Shown: positions 56,574 through 64,000 of the stretch, in pieces
Layout: each line of letters starts with the position of its first letter
How positions within the stretch are numbered: position 1 is the stretch's first letter
Origin: Scolanthus callimorphus
Taxonomy: Eukaryota > Cnidaria > Anthozoa > Actiniaria > Edwardsiidae
NCBI GenBank assembly: GCA_033964015.1
Contig: CM066912.1
Location: 19,393,073-19,457,072 of the forward strand
Length of the DNA: 64,000 nt
Direction of reading: 5' to 3'
Notes under the pieces: generated by a model
What the model was told of the DNA's origin: nothing
The model's database searches: none
The model's input: the letters and a program-made list of their open reading frames with translations, nothing else
Made by a program: the position numbers and the translations under genes

Positions 56574-57788
56574 ATGGGCCCAGAGCAGGTTATTGAGGCC
56601 ACAGATAGTGATCTTGAGATGCTTGGCATGAAGCCACAGGGGACATGCTGTAAGATCATTTGCTAAGAAGTGTGTGCATGGGGACAGGGAAGAAAGACGC
56701 GATGAACTAAAACGGGGTCTGCTCCAGAGCATATGCAGTACTGAGGGTGGGAAGAAAAAAGCCAAGGCAGTCACTTCTTTTAAGTCCTCTGGAAAGGAGA
56801 AAGAAAAACGAGATCTGTTTCGGTTGGTTGGATGCACTATTCAAGTAAAGAAAACCGGTATGTCTCTGTAAGACTTGCGAGGGGTGGAGGCTCCCGAAAT
56901 CTTGCCATTGTACCATCAAGCAATGCTTTCCAGATTAAGCAACACATGAAGAAATTGTTTTTTCCTGATGGAAAGTCCTTTTACTTGGTTTGGAGGAGGA
57001 TATGTATTTCCACATCGGGAACTTTAAAGGCAATATTATCTTAGATAAACAGTTCACGCTAGCAAAGTATATAAATGAAAACAAACTCTCTCGAATCAGA
57101 TTATATCTTCTGTCTAGACGGTTTGATGAAACAGACTCTGAATCAGATTTAGATTCAGTGGATGAAATTATAGCCAGTACTTCCTAAGAGTCTGCTCCTA
57201 CTGTACCACCAACCCTTGATGACAACACCCCCCTGGCCATACCCAGCACTGAACCTGTTGGAGGTGAGGGAAGTTACAGAAGTGATAGTTTGATTGGATC
57301 ATCCATTGAAAGGAGTGCCATAAGAGAGGAGCAAGATAAAGAATATTTTGAAAGCCTCTCAATTGACCAAGAGAAGGAAAAGATTTCAAAAAGAAAGAAG
57401 CATTGCAAGCTGCAAGGGCTGCAAGACTACCTCCAGTGCCTAGTGTAGAAAGTGAAAGTGTTTCTGTGTCAGTACAACATGTCACCCTGGGGAAACTGTC
57501 CAGAACCTTTGATAGAGCAAACAGGATATCAGCTGTTTATGACTGGGTAGGCTCTCCCAGCTCGGAACCTGAACATTTTGTACTTAGCACACACGCAGTA
57601 AAACATCTGAGTCCAACACTACCTGTAGTATTTGCAGATAAAGCAACCCTTTACATGACTGTTGAAGATACCAGTCCATATTTCCCAGAAAAGATCCTTA
57701 ATTTCAAGGGGTTTAGTGGCTTGGACGAGAACCTGGACGACACCATACCATCATCCCTTGAATTGCCAGATGTCCTTCTGCAAGATGA
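56574..57788 (+). pseudogene. HECT gene exon 3 (disrupted)
   Basis: Acceptor TTTTTTACAG|ATGGGC, donor GATGA|GTAAGT. Family-like sequence is found in order but in changing frames: MGPEQVIEATDSDLEMLGM (frame 0) to a TAA at 56664; AKKCVHGDREERRDELK (+1) to about 56825; GWMHYSSKENRYVSVRLARG (frame 0) to about 56980; EEDMYFHIGNFKG and LSRIRLYLLSRRF (+2), crossing a TAA at 57185-57187 into REEQDKEYFESL; then QAARAARLPPVPS and VQHVTLGKLSRTF (+1) to the donor. Several changes lie near A- or T-runs, so sequencing error and real decay are both possible. Confidence 0.7.
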
Positions 57789-58161
57789 GTAAGTGTCTCA
57801 CTATTATAGTGTCAGTGTTTTTAAGTAAAAATTCAAATTCGGGAAATCTCGGAAAATACCGTATAATTGGCCATATTGATAAGAATTTCTTATCATTATG
57901 GTGTCATGTTATTTTATGGTATCTGCACGACTCACTCAATTACTTTATTTTAATCTATAATTTGACTTTAATATAACTTTATTTTGATCCATAATTTGAG
58001 TTAAATTCAAAAATTTCGAATTACCAATTCTTAATAATAAATCCTCATAAAGTAAATTTTTGAAGCATCTCTGTTAGGGAACTCCAGTTTTGTGGCACTT
58101 CATAAATGAGCTAGATATTTTAGATGTTTTTCTCAAATGTTTCTCATATCGCAATTATTAG

Positions 58162-58213
58162 GGTTGTGGACATGTCCAACAGTGTCGGTGATGTGCAGGC
58201 TCTTCACACTGAG
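58162..58213 (+). CDS. HECT gene exon 4
   Basis: 52 nt: completes Glu from exon 3, then VVDMSNSVGDVQALHTE. Acceptor ATTATTAG, donor GAG|GTACAT. In phase on both sides. Confidence 0.6.
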
Positions 58214-58576
58214 GTACATAATCCAGGACTTGTATGTTTTGCAAAGAGTTTGTTTTGAGTATTGTGTGCAAAGTGATTAACTGATAGGGCGAGTGTGGAC
58301 AGCGTGTGATACGTTTTAAAATGACATATTCATTGTTAAGAAAATATCAAAGCTCCAAGTCTCAATAGTAGGGGTCTGTGAGCAGTGGACCATACCTAAG
58401 AAAATAACGTATAACTGTAGGATTTTTCCTCGTTTAAGTGACGTCATCACGAGCGTGTAAAACAATGCTTCACTCACTCGCTGCACTCGTTCGTGAAATA
58501 TTGTTTTTGACACTCGAAAATAAAATTCACATCTTTGCGTCACAGCATTCAACAAAATGTTTGTTTGCGATTGTAG

Positions 58577-58818
58577 GGAGAAGATTCGTGGGCAAGTGTT
58601 CCCGCCGTTTCATTGGCAGGTTGTACCGGGAGTTCGTCTGCAGAACTTCCTGGAGGTTGGTCGACAGGTGTTCTTGAAAGTTCGTCGACAGGTCGTCCCG
58701 AAGATTCGTCGGTAAGTCTTCCCGAAGGTTCGTCTACAGGTGTCCTTGAAGGTTCGTCGACAGGTCTTCCCGAAGGTTCGTCGACAGGTGTTCGCATGCC
58801 CTCTGCAGTCAATATCAA
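58577..58818 (+). CDS. HECT gene exon 5 (repeat linker)
   Basis: Acceptor GCGATTGTAG, donor ATCAA|GTAAGT. It encodes an acidic, Ser/Thr/Gly-rich linker with an 8-residue repeat (GSSTGVLE, GSSTGLPE). The repeat is a 24 bp coding minisatellite (GGTTCGTCGACAGGTCTTCC, 58640-58795). The opposing minus-strand Pro-Val-Asp-Glu frame is a shadow. Confidence 0.65.
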
Positions 58819-58912
58819 GTAAGTTGAACTTTTATTTTAGAAAAACAATTTAGCTTCATTTATACAAACAAATAGTTCACATTTTCCTGGTTCGCGTTTT
58901 GATACCATTCAG

Positions 58913-59104
58913 AAGGAGACTCCCCTTCGAGTTAGAAAAACAGGATTTTTGCAAGGTAGCACTCACTGAGTGCGAGTTCCATAGTGACGTTTTTTCCGTT
59001 TGGAGTCAATACACTAAAAGCGTTCTTACAGTGAAGATGAAAGAGCATAAACTTAAGGTTGCGGGATGTCATGATTTATCTATCTACAATGTGCATTGGC
59101 AGGG
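58913..59104 (+). CDS. HECT gene exon 6
   Basis: Acceptor ATACCATTCAG, donor CAGG|GTCAG. It encodes RRLPFELEKQDFCKVALTEC followed by Lys-rich helical sequence and SIYNVHWQ. It joins exon 7 through a split Gly codon and likely forms the start of the HECT-preceding segment. Confidence 0.65.
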
Positions 59105-59202
59105 GTCAGTTTTCTGCTAGACTTGCTAGCAGGAAACAAATATGCTACGTGCATTAATTAGGTGTTTAGGTGCTGAAATCCTTATTTTTGTATTGCTTTT
59201 AG

Positions 59203-60238
59203 AGTCCTGAGAATCAGAAGATCTTTAGTGATGCGTGATCTCATTGAAGAATTCGCAGAATTTGATGCCATGATGTCCACCCGCATAAGAGTAGTCATGG
59301 TCAATGAAAGAGGGCAGGATGAAGCAGGAATGGATACAGGCGGAGTCTTTCGTGATGCCATTGGGTGCTTTTGGCAAGAATTTTTTATGTCCTGCGCCAC
59401 TGGAGAAAACGAGCGTGTCCCCGTGCTTAGACACGATTTTCAGAATAGAGAATGGGCAGCTATTGCGCGTATCCTAGCGAAAGGATTTATAGAACTCCAG
59501 TATTTTCCATGCATGCTGAGTAAGGCGTTTATGATCAATGTCATCTTCGGGGAAAAATCCGTAACAGAAGATGTTCTGGAGATCTCGTTTAAGCGGTACA
59601 TCGCAAAAGATGAGGAAAAAGTAGTCGCTGAAGCACTGAAAGGGAATCTGGGTGGTAGAAAAGACGACGACGAAGAAGAAGATGAAGAAGATGAGGAAGA
59701 TGATCTACTGTCGCTCTTGAGCCGCTTTGATTGCAGACGAAGTGTGACAGAATCTAATGTTAAGAACATCATTATAGAAATCGCTCACAAAGAGCTAATC
59801 CAGAAAGCAAAATACATTGCAGATCCGTGGAGAATTGTTCTTCAACGCCACATCAGAGGACGGTTACCAACCATCTCAAGCCTCTTAGACGTGTACCGCA
59901 AAGTGGAGCCGACAAACAAGAAAGTCCTCGCCTTACTTGTTGCTTCTCCCATCAATCTTGCGCAACACGAATCGCTAGAATATCTCAAGAGATTCGTAAG
60001 AGGATTGGATGAAGAAAAATTGAGAGCTTTCTTAAGATTCATAACTGGCACCGACGTTATCTGCGTGGATAGCATCAAAGTGATGTTTACTCTTCTGGAA
60101 GGATTCACACGCCGACCAATAGCTCATATCTGTGGTTCCGTCTTAGAGCTTCCTTCCACTTACAGTAGTTTTCCAGAATTGCGGGTAGAGTTCACGAATG
60201 TCCTCGAAAAGCCAAAGTGGGAGAATGACATTCTGTAA
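59203..60238 (+). CDS. HECT gene exon 7 (HECT domain, intact)
   Basis: 344 uninterrupted codons after acceptor TTGCTTTTAG. The first part has RIRVVMVNERGQDEAG and DTGGVFRD, typical of the HECT N-lobe, then ILAKGFIELQYFP and LSKAFM. An acidic insert (DDDEEEDEEDEEDD) follows. The C-lobe ends with FLRFITGT, RRPIAHICGSVLELPSTY and ELRVEF; the Cys of HIC (codon 60131-60133) aligns with the catalytic HECT cysteine. Stop TAA at 60236-60238, close to the usual HECT C-terminus. No frame damage is seen in this exon, unlike exon 3. Confidence 0.88.
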
Positions 60239-60587
60239 GCGCATTTCATTTGTTGAGAGGTCCCTTTGCCATAGTATGCCTTGTGATGGGCAGTGCAAAA
60301 GAAACACCTCCGCACTGATGCTTCTCATTAAACACATGGGACCAGAGGCCCCAAGCAGTTGCCTGATCTTGCTAAGAGTGTCAGCAAATGAGTAAAGCTG
60401 GGAGCCTTTGGTACCCAGAAAAATAAGGCGTTGAATGTCTACTGCGTCAACCATGGATGCAGAAATTATTTTCGGTATACGGTGTTTCGTTTATAAGCAA
60501 TTCGCTACAGCTGTTTCAGATAAGACGCGACCATTGCTTTTAAGAAATTATCTATGTGTGGGAAATGACTTTCATTTTCGTGCTTAA

Positions 60588-60835
60588 GCTCGGTCCCCAA
60601 GCGTCGTAAGGATCATAAGAATCATAGTATCAGATGTTTCTTATGACTAAGTGAGGACGCTTCGTCATAAGCGTCTGAGCTGCTTAAAGCACGACATAAG
60701 CTCGAATTTCTTATGATCGTGCTTATGTCGTGCGTTAAGCAGCTTACGACGCTTATGACGATACGTCCTCAACAAGTCATAAGAAACATAACGCTTGATG
60801 CTTATGATCCTTATGACGCTAGTGGGGACCAAGCT
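60588..60835. mobile_element. TTAA-flanked hairpin MITE (CTTATGA-rich)
   Basis: GCTCGGTCCCCA (left) and TGGGGACCAAGC (right), each bordered by TTAA (60584-60587, 60836-60839). The arms pair through TCTTATGA, GAGGACG, CATAAGCGTC, GCTGCTTAA and GCACGACATAAG to a loop near 60705. Shares TTAA flanks with 915-1552 and 61633-61753. Confidence 0.88.
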
Positions 60836-60840
60836 TAAGA

Positions 60841-61632
60841 TAATGAGCTGTACTCGCCTTCATCAGGCAACTGCACTAGGCAAACCCTCTCAAGTCCATT
60901 GACGTCACGGGATCGATAACGAGCCGAGGGCTAACCTGTTTTCACTCCCGCGACAAGGATGCACTACAGGAAAAAACTGGACGCAGATTTGAGTTGTTCA
61001 GATGGTTTTATTTATTACGCAGAGCACCCGAAACTGACTCGATTAGGCTTTGACTGAGCCTCAGGCTGGTGTGATCCAAAATAGCTGTGAACTTTGAAAA
61101 CACACCGCAAGAAGTAATGTTACTGATACTTGGCGACTTTACCGTTTAAATCGTTGATATTATTGATATCGATATGTTCTAAACAGTGAAGGATTACGCT
61201 GGCAACTAGGATCTCGGCCTTTTTGCTACGTGGTCCCTTTTAGTGGCCCTACTATTCCGAACACTTTATTTGACAGATTGTTGAGATTTGTTTGACATCG
61301 TTACATTTATCTGTTGAGATTAGATTTACATCGTTACATGATTTGTTGATTGCCGTTTTTGTTGTTACCGTGACGGATTATGGTGCTGAAGTGTCGGCCG
61401 CTTTGTCCGTGGCTCTTCAGTGTTCAACTCTTCCGAACACTGTACCTGTAGCTGTTGTTAACGCAATACAAAGCGAGATACAGCTCAAGATAACTTCATG
61501 AACATTCTGGACAATAAGCAATTTGATTATCATTTTCACCAAGGTATACAAATCAAAACATCCAGCTGCTGCTAGGTCCGTCATATATGGTACACTATCG
61601 TGTACTTTGTTTGTATTTCTCCAACGTCTTAA
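60841..61632. other. Gene-free stretch
   Basis: A 69-residue frame at 61292-61501 is unsupported. GAGATTAGATTTACATCGTTACAT-like words recur at 61285-61340. Nothing else. Confidence 0.4.
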
Positions 61633-61753
61633 GCCTAGTTTCCATTATAGTCTTATCTGTCGTATCAGTCAGCCATAAAACAAAAGAATAATTCAAATTT
61701 CCATTGTTTCACGGTCGACTGATGCGACAGATACGACTATATGGAAACTAGGC
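61633..61753. mobile_element. Small hairpin MITE
   Basis: GCCTAGTTTCCATTATAGTC (left) and GACTATATGGAAACTAGGC (right). TCTGTCGTATCAGTC pairs with GACTGATGCGACAGA. Flanks are TTAA and TTTA, consistent with a decayed TTAA duplication. 121 bp. Confidence 0.85.
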
Positions 61754-62799
61754 TTTATCGATGTAGAACAAGGCATAAGTTAGAGGACATTATAGATGCT
61801 GGTCTGTTTGATTAGCTGCAAAACGCGCATGTGATTTAATAAAGAAGGATAATAAAACACCTTTATCGTTTCCAACAGTTAGTTTTGTGTTAAAGTAATA
61901 AGGGAATATCAGAACGACATATTCATTTTTGCTGTTGAAAATATTGCTCCTTTTATCTGCTTATTGTCACGGCGGATCGTTCGATACGGTTAGAGCACTT
62001 TTGAGATCAAACCTGATCGAACTCTAGAATTTGAGTGAGTACGATCTCCGAACTAGATCGTACGATCCTTAATATATTATATACTTGGCTTAATATAGGG
62101 TGGGCATGTGCCGCTGCGAATTTCAAATGCGCATTTTTTGAAGAAAAGCTACGGTTTTAGGTCGCCTCCTTGAAGATTTTACTGGTTGTCTTCATTATAC
62201 CCCGTTCTAGAGGATGGTTCCTAAACGATACCCTGGTTCTATGGCTGGAGCAAGAAATTGGGACCCCGTTTGGCGGCACATACCCGTATAGCTCTTGTAA
62301 GGGAGTTCGTCGGGTGCAAATCAACCCCCCTCCCCCTAACCGAATTTTTGTGCAACAGTTCTCTATAGACATAGAACAATTTGCTGATAATATAGATAGC
62401 TTTGCTCGCCGCCATCCATGCTGACTAGAAATAGTTGACATTTTAACAGGAACTTGTCAGCAGATAGCAAGATGTTGGCGCTGTATCTGAAACATCGAAG
62501 TTCCGATACTTATACGACAATAATTTCACTTCCGTCTGGCAATCGAACTATTGTTTCCCGATTATTTCGGCAATGAACAGCATGCCACTGTGGCTGGTTT
62601 AGCTGTTTTTTTTGGCTGGTTTGTCCTCACATAACTCATGAACGAGAACAACGCTTTCTCTTTGAAAGAGTCTGAAGGTTTAATTTCTCGAGTACTAGAT
62701 GTTGCTTAAACGTTTGACTGTGGACGATTGCCGAACTCAATTGAAACCAATCGGTCGAGCTCGTTTACCGACGTTCTATTGACTACGCCAGTTGTATTA
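61754..62799. other. Gene-free stretch
   Basis: GATCGTTCGATACGGTTAGA and TAGATCGTACGATCC near 61975-62070 form loose dyads. The overlapping frames at 62157-62441 on both strands have no domain. No gene. Confidence 0.4.
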
Positions 62800-63011
62800 G
62801 GGGCCGACCATTTAACTTATGAGGGGCGGATGGGTGAATTTTTTTGCAAGATTTTTTTTTCTACCTCTGTTATGCGGCGAGAAAGTTTTTTTCCAATAAG
62901 AAAGAAGGGTTTTAGTCACCATTTTGCTGTGTAGGAATTTTTTTTCGGGCCGTGCAGGAATTTTTTTCAAAATCACCCACCCCTCCCCTCAGAAGTTAAA
63001 TGGTCGGCCCC
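62800..63011. mobile_element. PIF/Harbinger-like MITE with TTA target duplication
   Basis: GGGGCCGACCATTTAACTTA at the left, TAAATGGTCGGCCCC at the right, TTA on both flanks (62797-62799, 63012-63014). Same end pattern as 8520-9511. 212 bp with T-rich GCAAGATTTTTTTT inside. Confidence 0.88.
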
Positions 63012-63115
63012 TTACAAGTAGAAGCACTTCAGCGCGCCCAAGCGCCTTTTAGGTGTTTAGTTTCTACTAATTTAATGCCGAGAATACAATAATGTCAATA
63101 GGGAGATTGAAGAGC

Positions 63116-64000
63116 TCATATCCTCTTGATGTTTATAACTAATGCATTATACAGTGCTAGCGCTTCATCTGCTGTCTTGGGAACTGAAAGTCCCTCGTCC
63201 TCCATTACGATACTGGCCAGCTCTGAAAACGTGTTAGCGCGACTAACGCTGCGGTTATCATGATTCTGTAACACCTGCAGGATTTCTTCCACATCTTTTA
63301 TACAAACATCCTTACTACAGCGTCTATTAAAACCTTGCAGTTCTGGCAAAAAATAGAGTACGTCTGGACGACCAGGTGGTGTTTCTTGGTTAATACATGG
63401 CCGGATTCTGTGTAGATTCCAGTGCATAGCCACACGATCTAATTGTTCTTGGATCAACTGCATGAAGCAAAACTTCAAGCATTCAACCTCGACTGTATCG
63501 CTGTCGCAATATTGTCCTTGATCCCTCAGATCTTTAAAGAAGTTCATCCACCAATTCGTTTCAGTTTTTCGTAGAAAGCTCCACCATGCCTCGATTCGCT
63601 GATTAGAGACGGAGCGTCCGTACAGAAAATTCTTCTCATCAGATAATGAATCTCCATGATCGGCCCTTAAATACCTTTGTATTTGTGCAATGTGTGTATT
63701 TTCACTACCACCATCCCCACGGATAACAGTTGCTGTACTCCCATGTTTGTAAACGTAATTGATAAAATAGGTGGCTATTATACGAGGATCGTTATTTGTG
63801 ACACCAACCTTTAGCCAAAGAATACGACGGCTGTATCCATCAATTGCCCCGTGTATACAAAAACCAAATGGTTTCAACTTATCATAACCGTCTAAGTGCC
63901 AAATAAAGTCAGGGCCTTTCGCTCGGTATTGACGCCTTTTCAGTCTGTGCTTTGACCGCCTGTTAACACCTTCGGGATCAAGTACTTTTAAAACTCTTCT
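63116..64000 (-). CDS. Integrase-core (DDE) domain protein, partial at window edge
   Basis: The minus-strand frame is open from the right edge to a TGA at 63118-63116: 294 codons, with the start outside the window. It has the RNase H-like integrase layout: FIWHLDGYDKLK then IHGAIDGYSRRILWL (first Asp region), VIRGDGGSENTHIA (second Asp) and SVSNQRIEAWWSFLRK (Glu), followed by a helical C-terminal part with NLHRIRPC and PGRPDVLYF. This is the eukaryotic integrase-core family, multicopy in fish and cnidarians and probably derived from a transposon. The DDE residues look present, so the catalytic core may be intact, though no inverted termini were found in the window. A MITE with unrelated ends (62800-63011) lies downstream. 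Confidence 0.85.
   Translation of the reverse strand, partial: RRVLKVLDPEGVNRRSKHRLKRRQYRAKGPDFIWHLDGYDKLKPFGFCIHGAIDGYSRRILWLKVGVTNNDPRIIATYFINYVYKHGSTATVIRGDGGSENTHIAQIQRYLRADHGDSLSDEKNFLYGRSVSNQRIEAWWSFLRKTETNWWMNFFKDLRDQGQYCDSDTVEVECLKFCFMQLIQEQLDRVAMHWNLHRIRPCINQETPPGRPDVLYFLPELQGFNRRCSKDVCIKDVEEILQVLQNHDNRSVSRANTFSELASIVMEDEGLSVPKTADEALALYNALVINIKRI

Larger units (their letters stand above)
53773..60238 (+). pseudogene. SAM/UBX-like/HECT E3 ubiquitin ligase-like gene, seven exons, exon 3 broken
   Basis: Exons joined in phase by GT-AG introns: 53773-53805, 55654-55719, 56574-57788, 58162-58213, 58577-58818, 58913-59104, 59203-60238. The order is a SAM-like helical domain (end of exon 1 to start of exon 3), a conserved middle region with YVSVRLARGGGSR and LFFPDGKS, a charged helix (REEQDKEYFESLSIDQEK), a UBX-like ubiquitin fold (VQHVTLGKLSRTF, AVYDWVGS), a Ser/Thr/Gly repeat linker and a C-terminal HECT domain. 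The intact protein would be about 940 residues, transferring ubiquitin from E2 through a HECT cysteine. All splice junctions hold, but exon 3 has at least four frame changes and one extra stop, so this copy is a young pseudogene or carries sequence errors. Such HECT proteins are multicopy in cnidarians. The large introns contain repeats. Confidence 0.75.

Noticed and set aside
56664..56666. A short alternative intron (GTAAGA at about 56650) to avoid the exon 3 stop
   Set aside because: The only usable acceptor nearby would make an intron of about 18 bp, far too short, and later frame changes would remain.
59440..59772. Serine-run frame on the minus strand
   Set aside because: It is the antisense of the Asp/Glu-rich insert in the HECT exon.
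60143..60454. 103-residue minus-strand frame after and over the HECT gene end
   Set aside because: Half of it is antisense to the conserved HECT C-lobe, and there is no domain or splice support.

Overview
The window looks like nuclear DNA of an anthozoan cnidarian, most likely a stony coral or relative. This rests on spliced genes with GT-AG introns, AATAAA poly(A) signals, a very high load of short inverted-repeat (MITE-like) elements, large satellites, and protein families that are multicopy in such genomes (HECT proteins with a UBX-like region, GT31 glycosyltransferases, an integrase-core family). The species cannot be fixed from the sequence. Nothing bacterial was seen: no operons, Shine-Dalgarno sites, CRISPR arrays or rRNA.

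Genes are sparse. The supported set is: (1) a spliced minus-strand fragment of an unrecognised family at 17258-17772, next to a satellite; (2) a head-to-head pair, a putative secreted Cys-rich protein on the minus strand (22192-22635) and a small basic membrane-anchored protein with an RVxF-like PP1-docking motif on the plus strand (23104-23757), sharing a 468 bp promoter region; (3) an intact single-exon beta-1,3-glycosyltransferase of family GT31 (46068-47105); (4) a seven-exon SAM/UBX-like/HECT ubiquitin-ligase gene (53773-60238) whose HECT exon is intact but whose large third exon carries several frameshifts and a stop; (5) the C-terminal part of a DDE integrase-core protein running off the right edge on the minus strand (63116-64000). 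Weaker exon candidates lie at 29609-29851, 32305-32586, 43832-44089 and 50814-51390.

The rest is repeat landscape. From 1 to 14 kb there are minisatellites and inverted-repeat elements, including a clear nested insertion (a TTA-flanked element inside a TTAA-flanked one, 8273-9976). From 14.6 to 17.0 kb lies a satellite of about 75 bp and then 137 bp units built from TGCCATG words. From 30.8 to 42.4 kb lies a compound region: a terminal-inverted-repeat element (30781-33539) interrupted by a 1.54 kb unit (31602-33141), a hairpin, AT-rich GATAATATC sequence, a 48 bp satellite (34455-41556) carrying a second, inverted and nearly identical copy of the 1.54 kb unit (35414-36955), and a 65 bp AT-rich tandem repeat. 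From 45 to 52 kb hairpin elements crowd around the glycosyltransferase gene. A 12 bp minisatellite (53134-53717) ends 55 bp before the start codon of the HECT gene.

The genes do not form a pathway. The shared theme is how repeats meet genes: elements in introns, a minisatellite at a promoter, a hairpin element with a 9 bp target duplication splitting an open frame, and repeat families that carry CRE-like palindromes.
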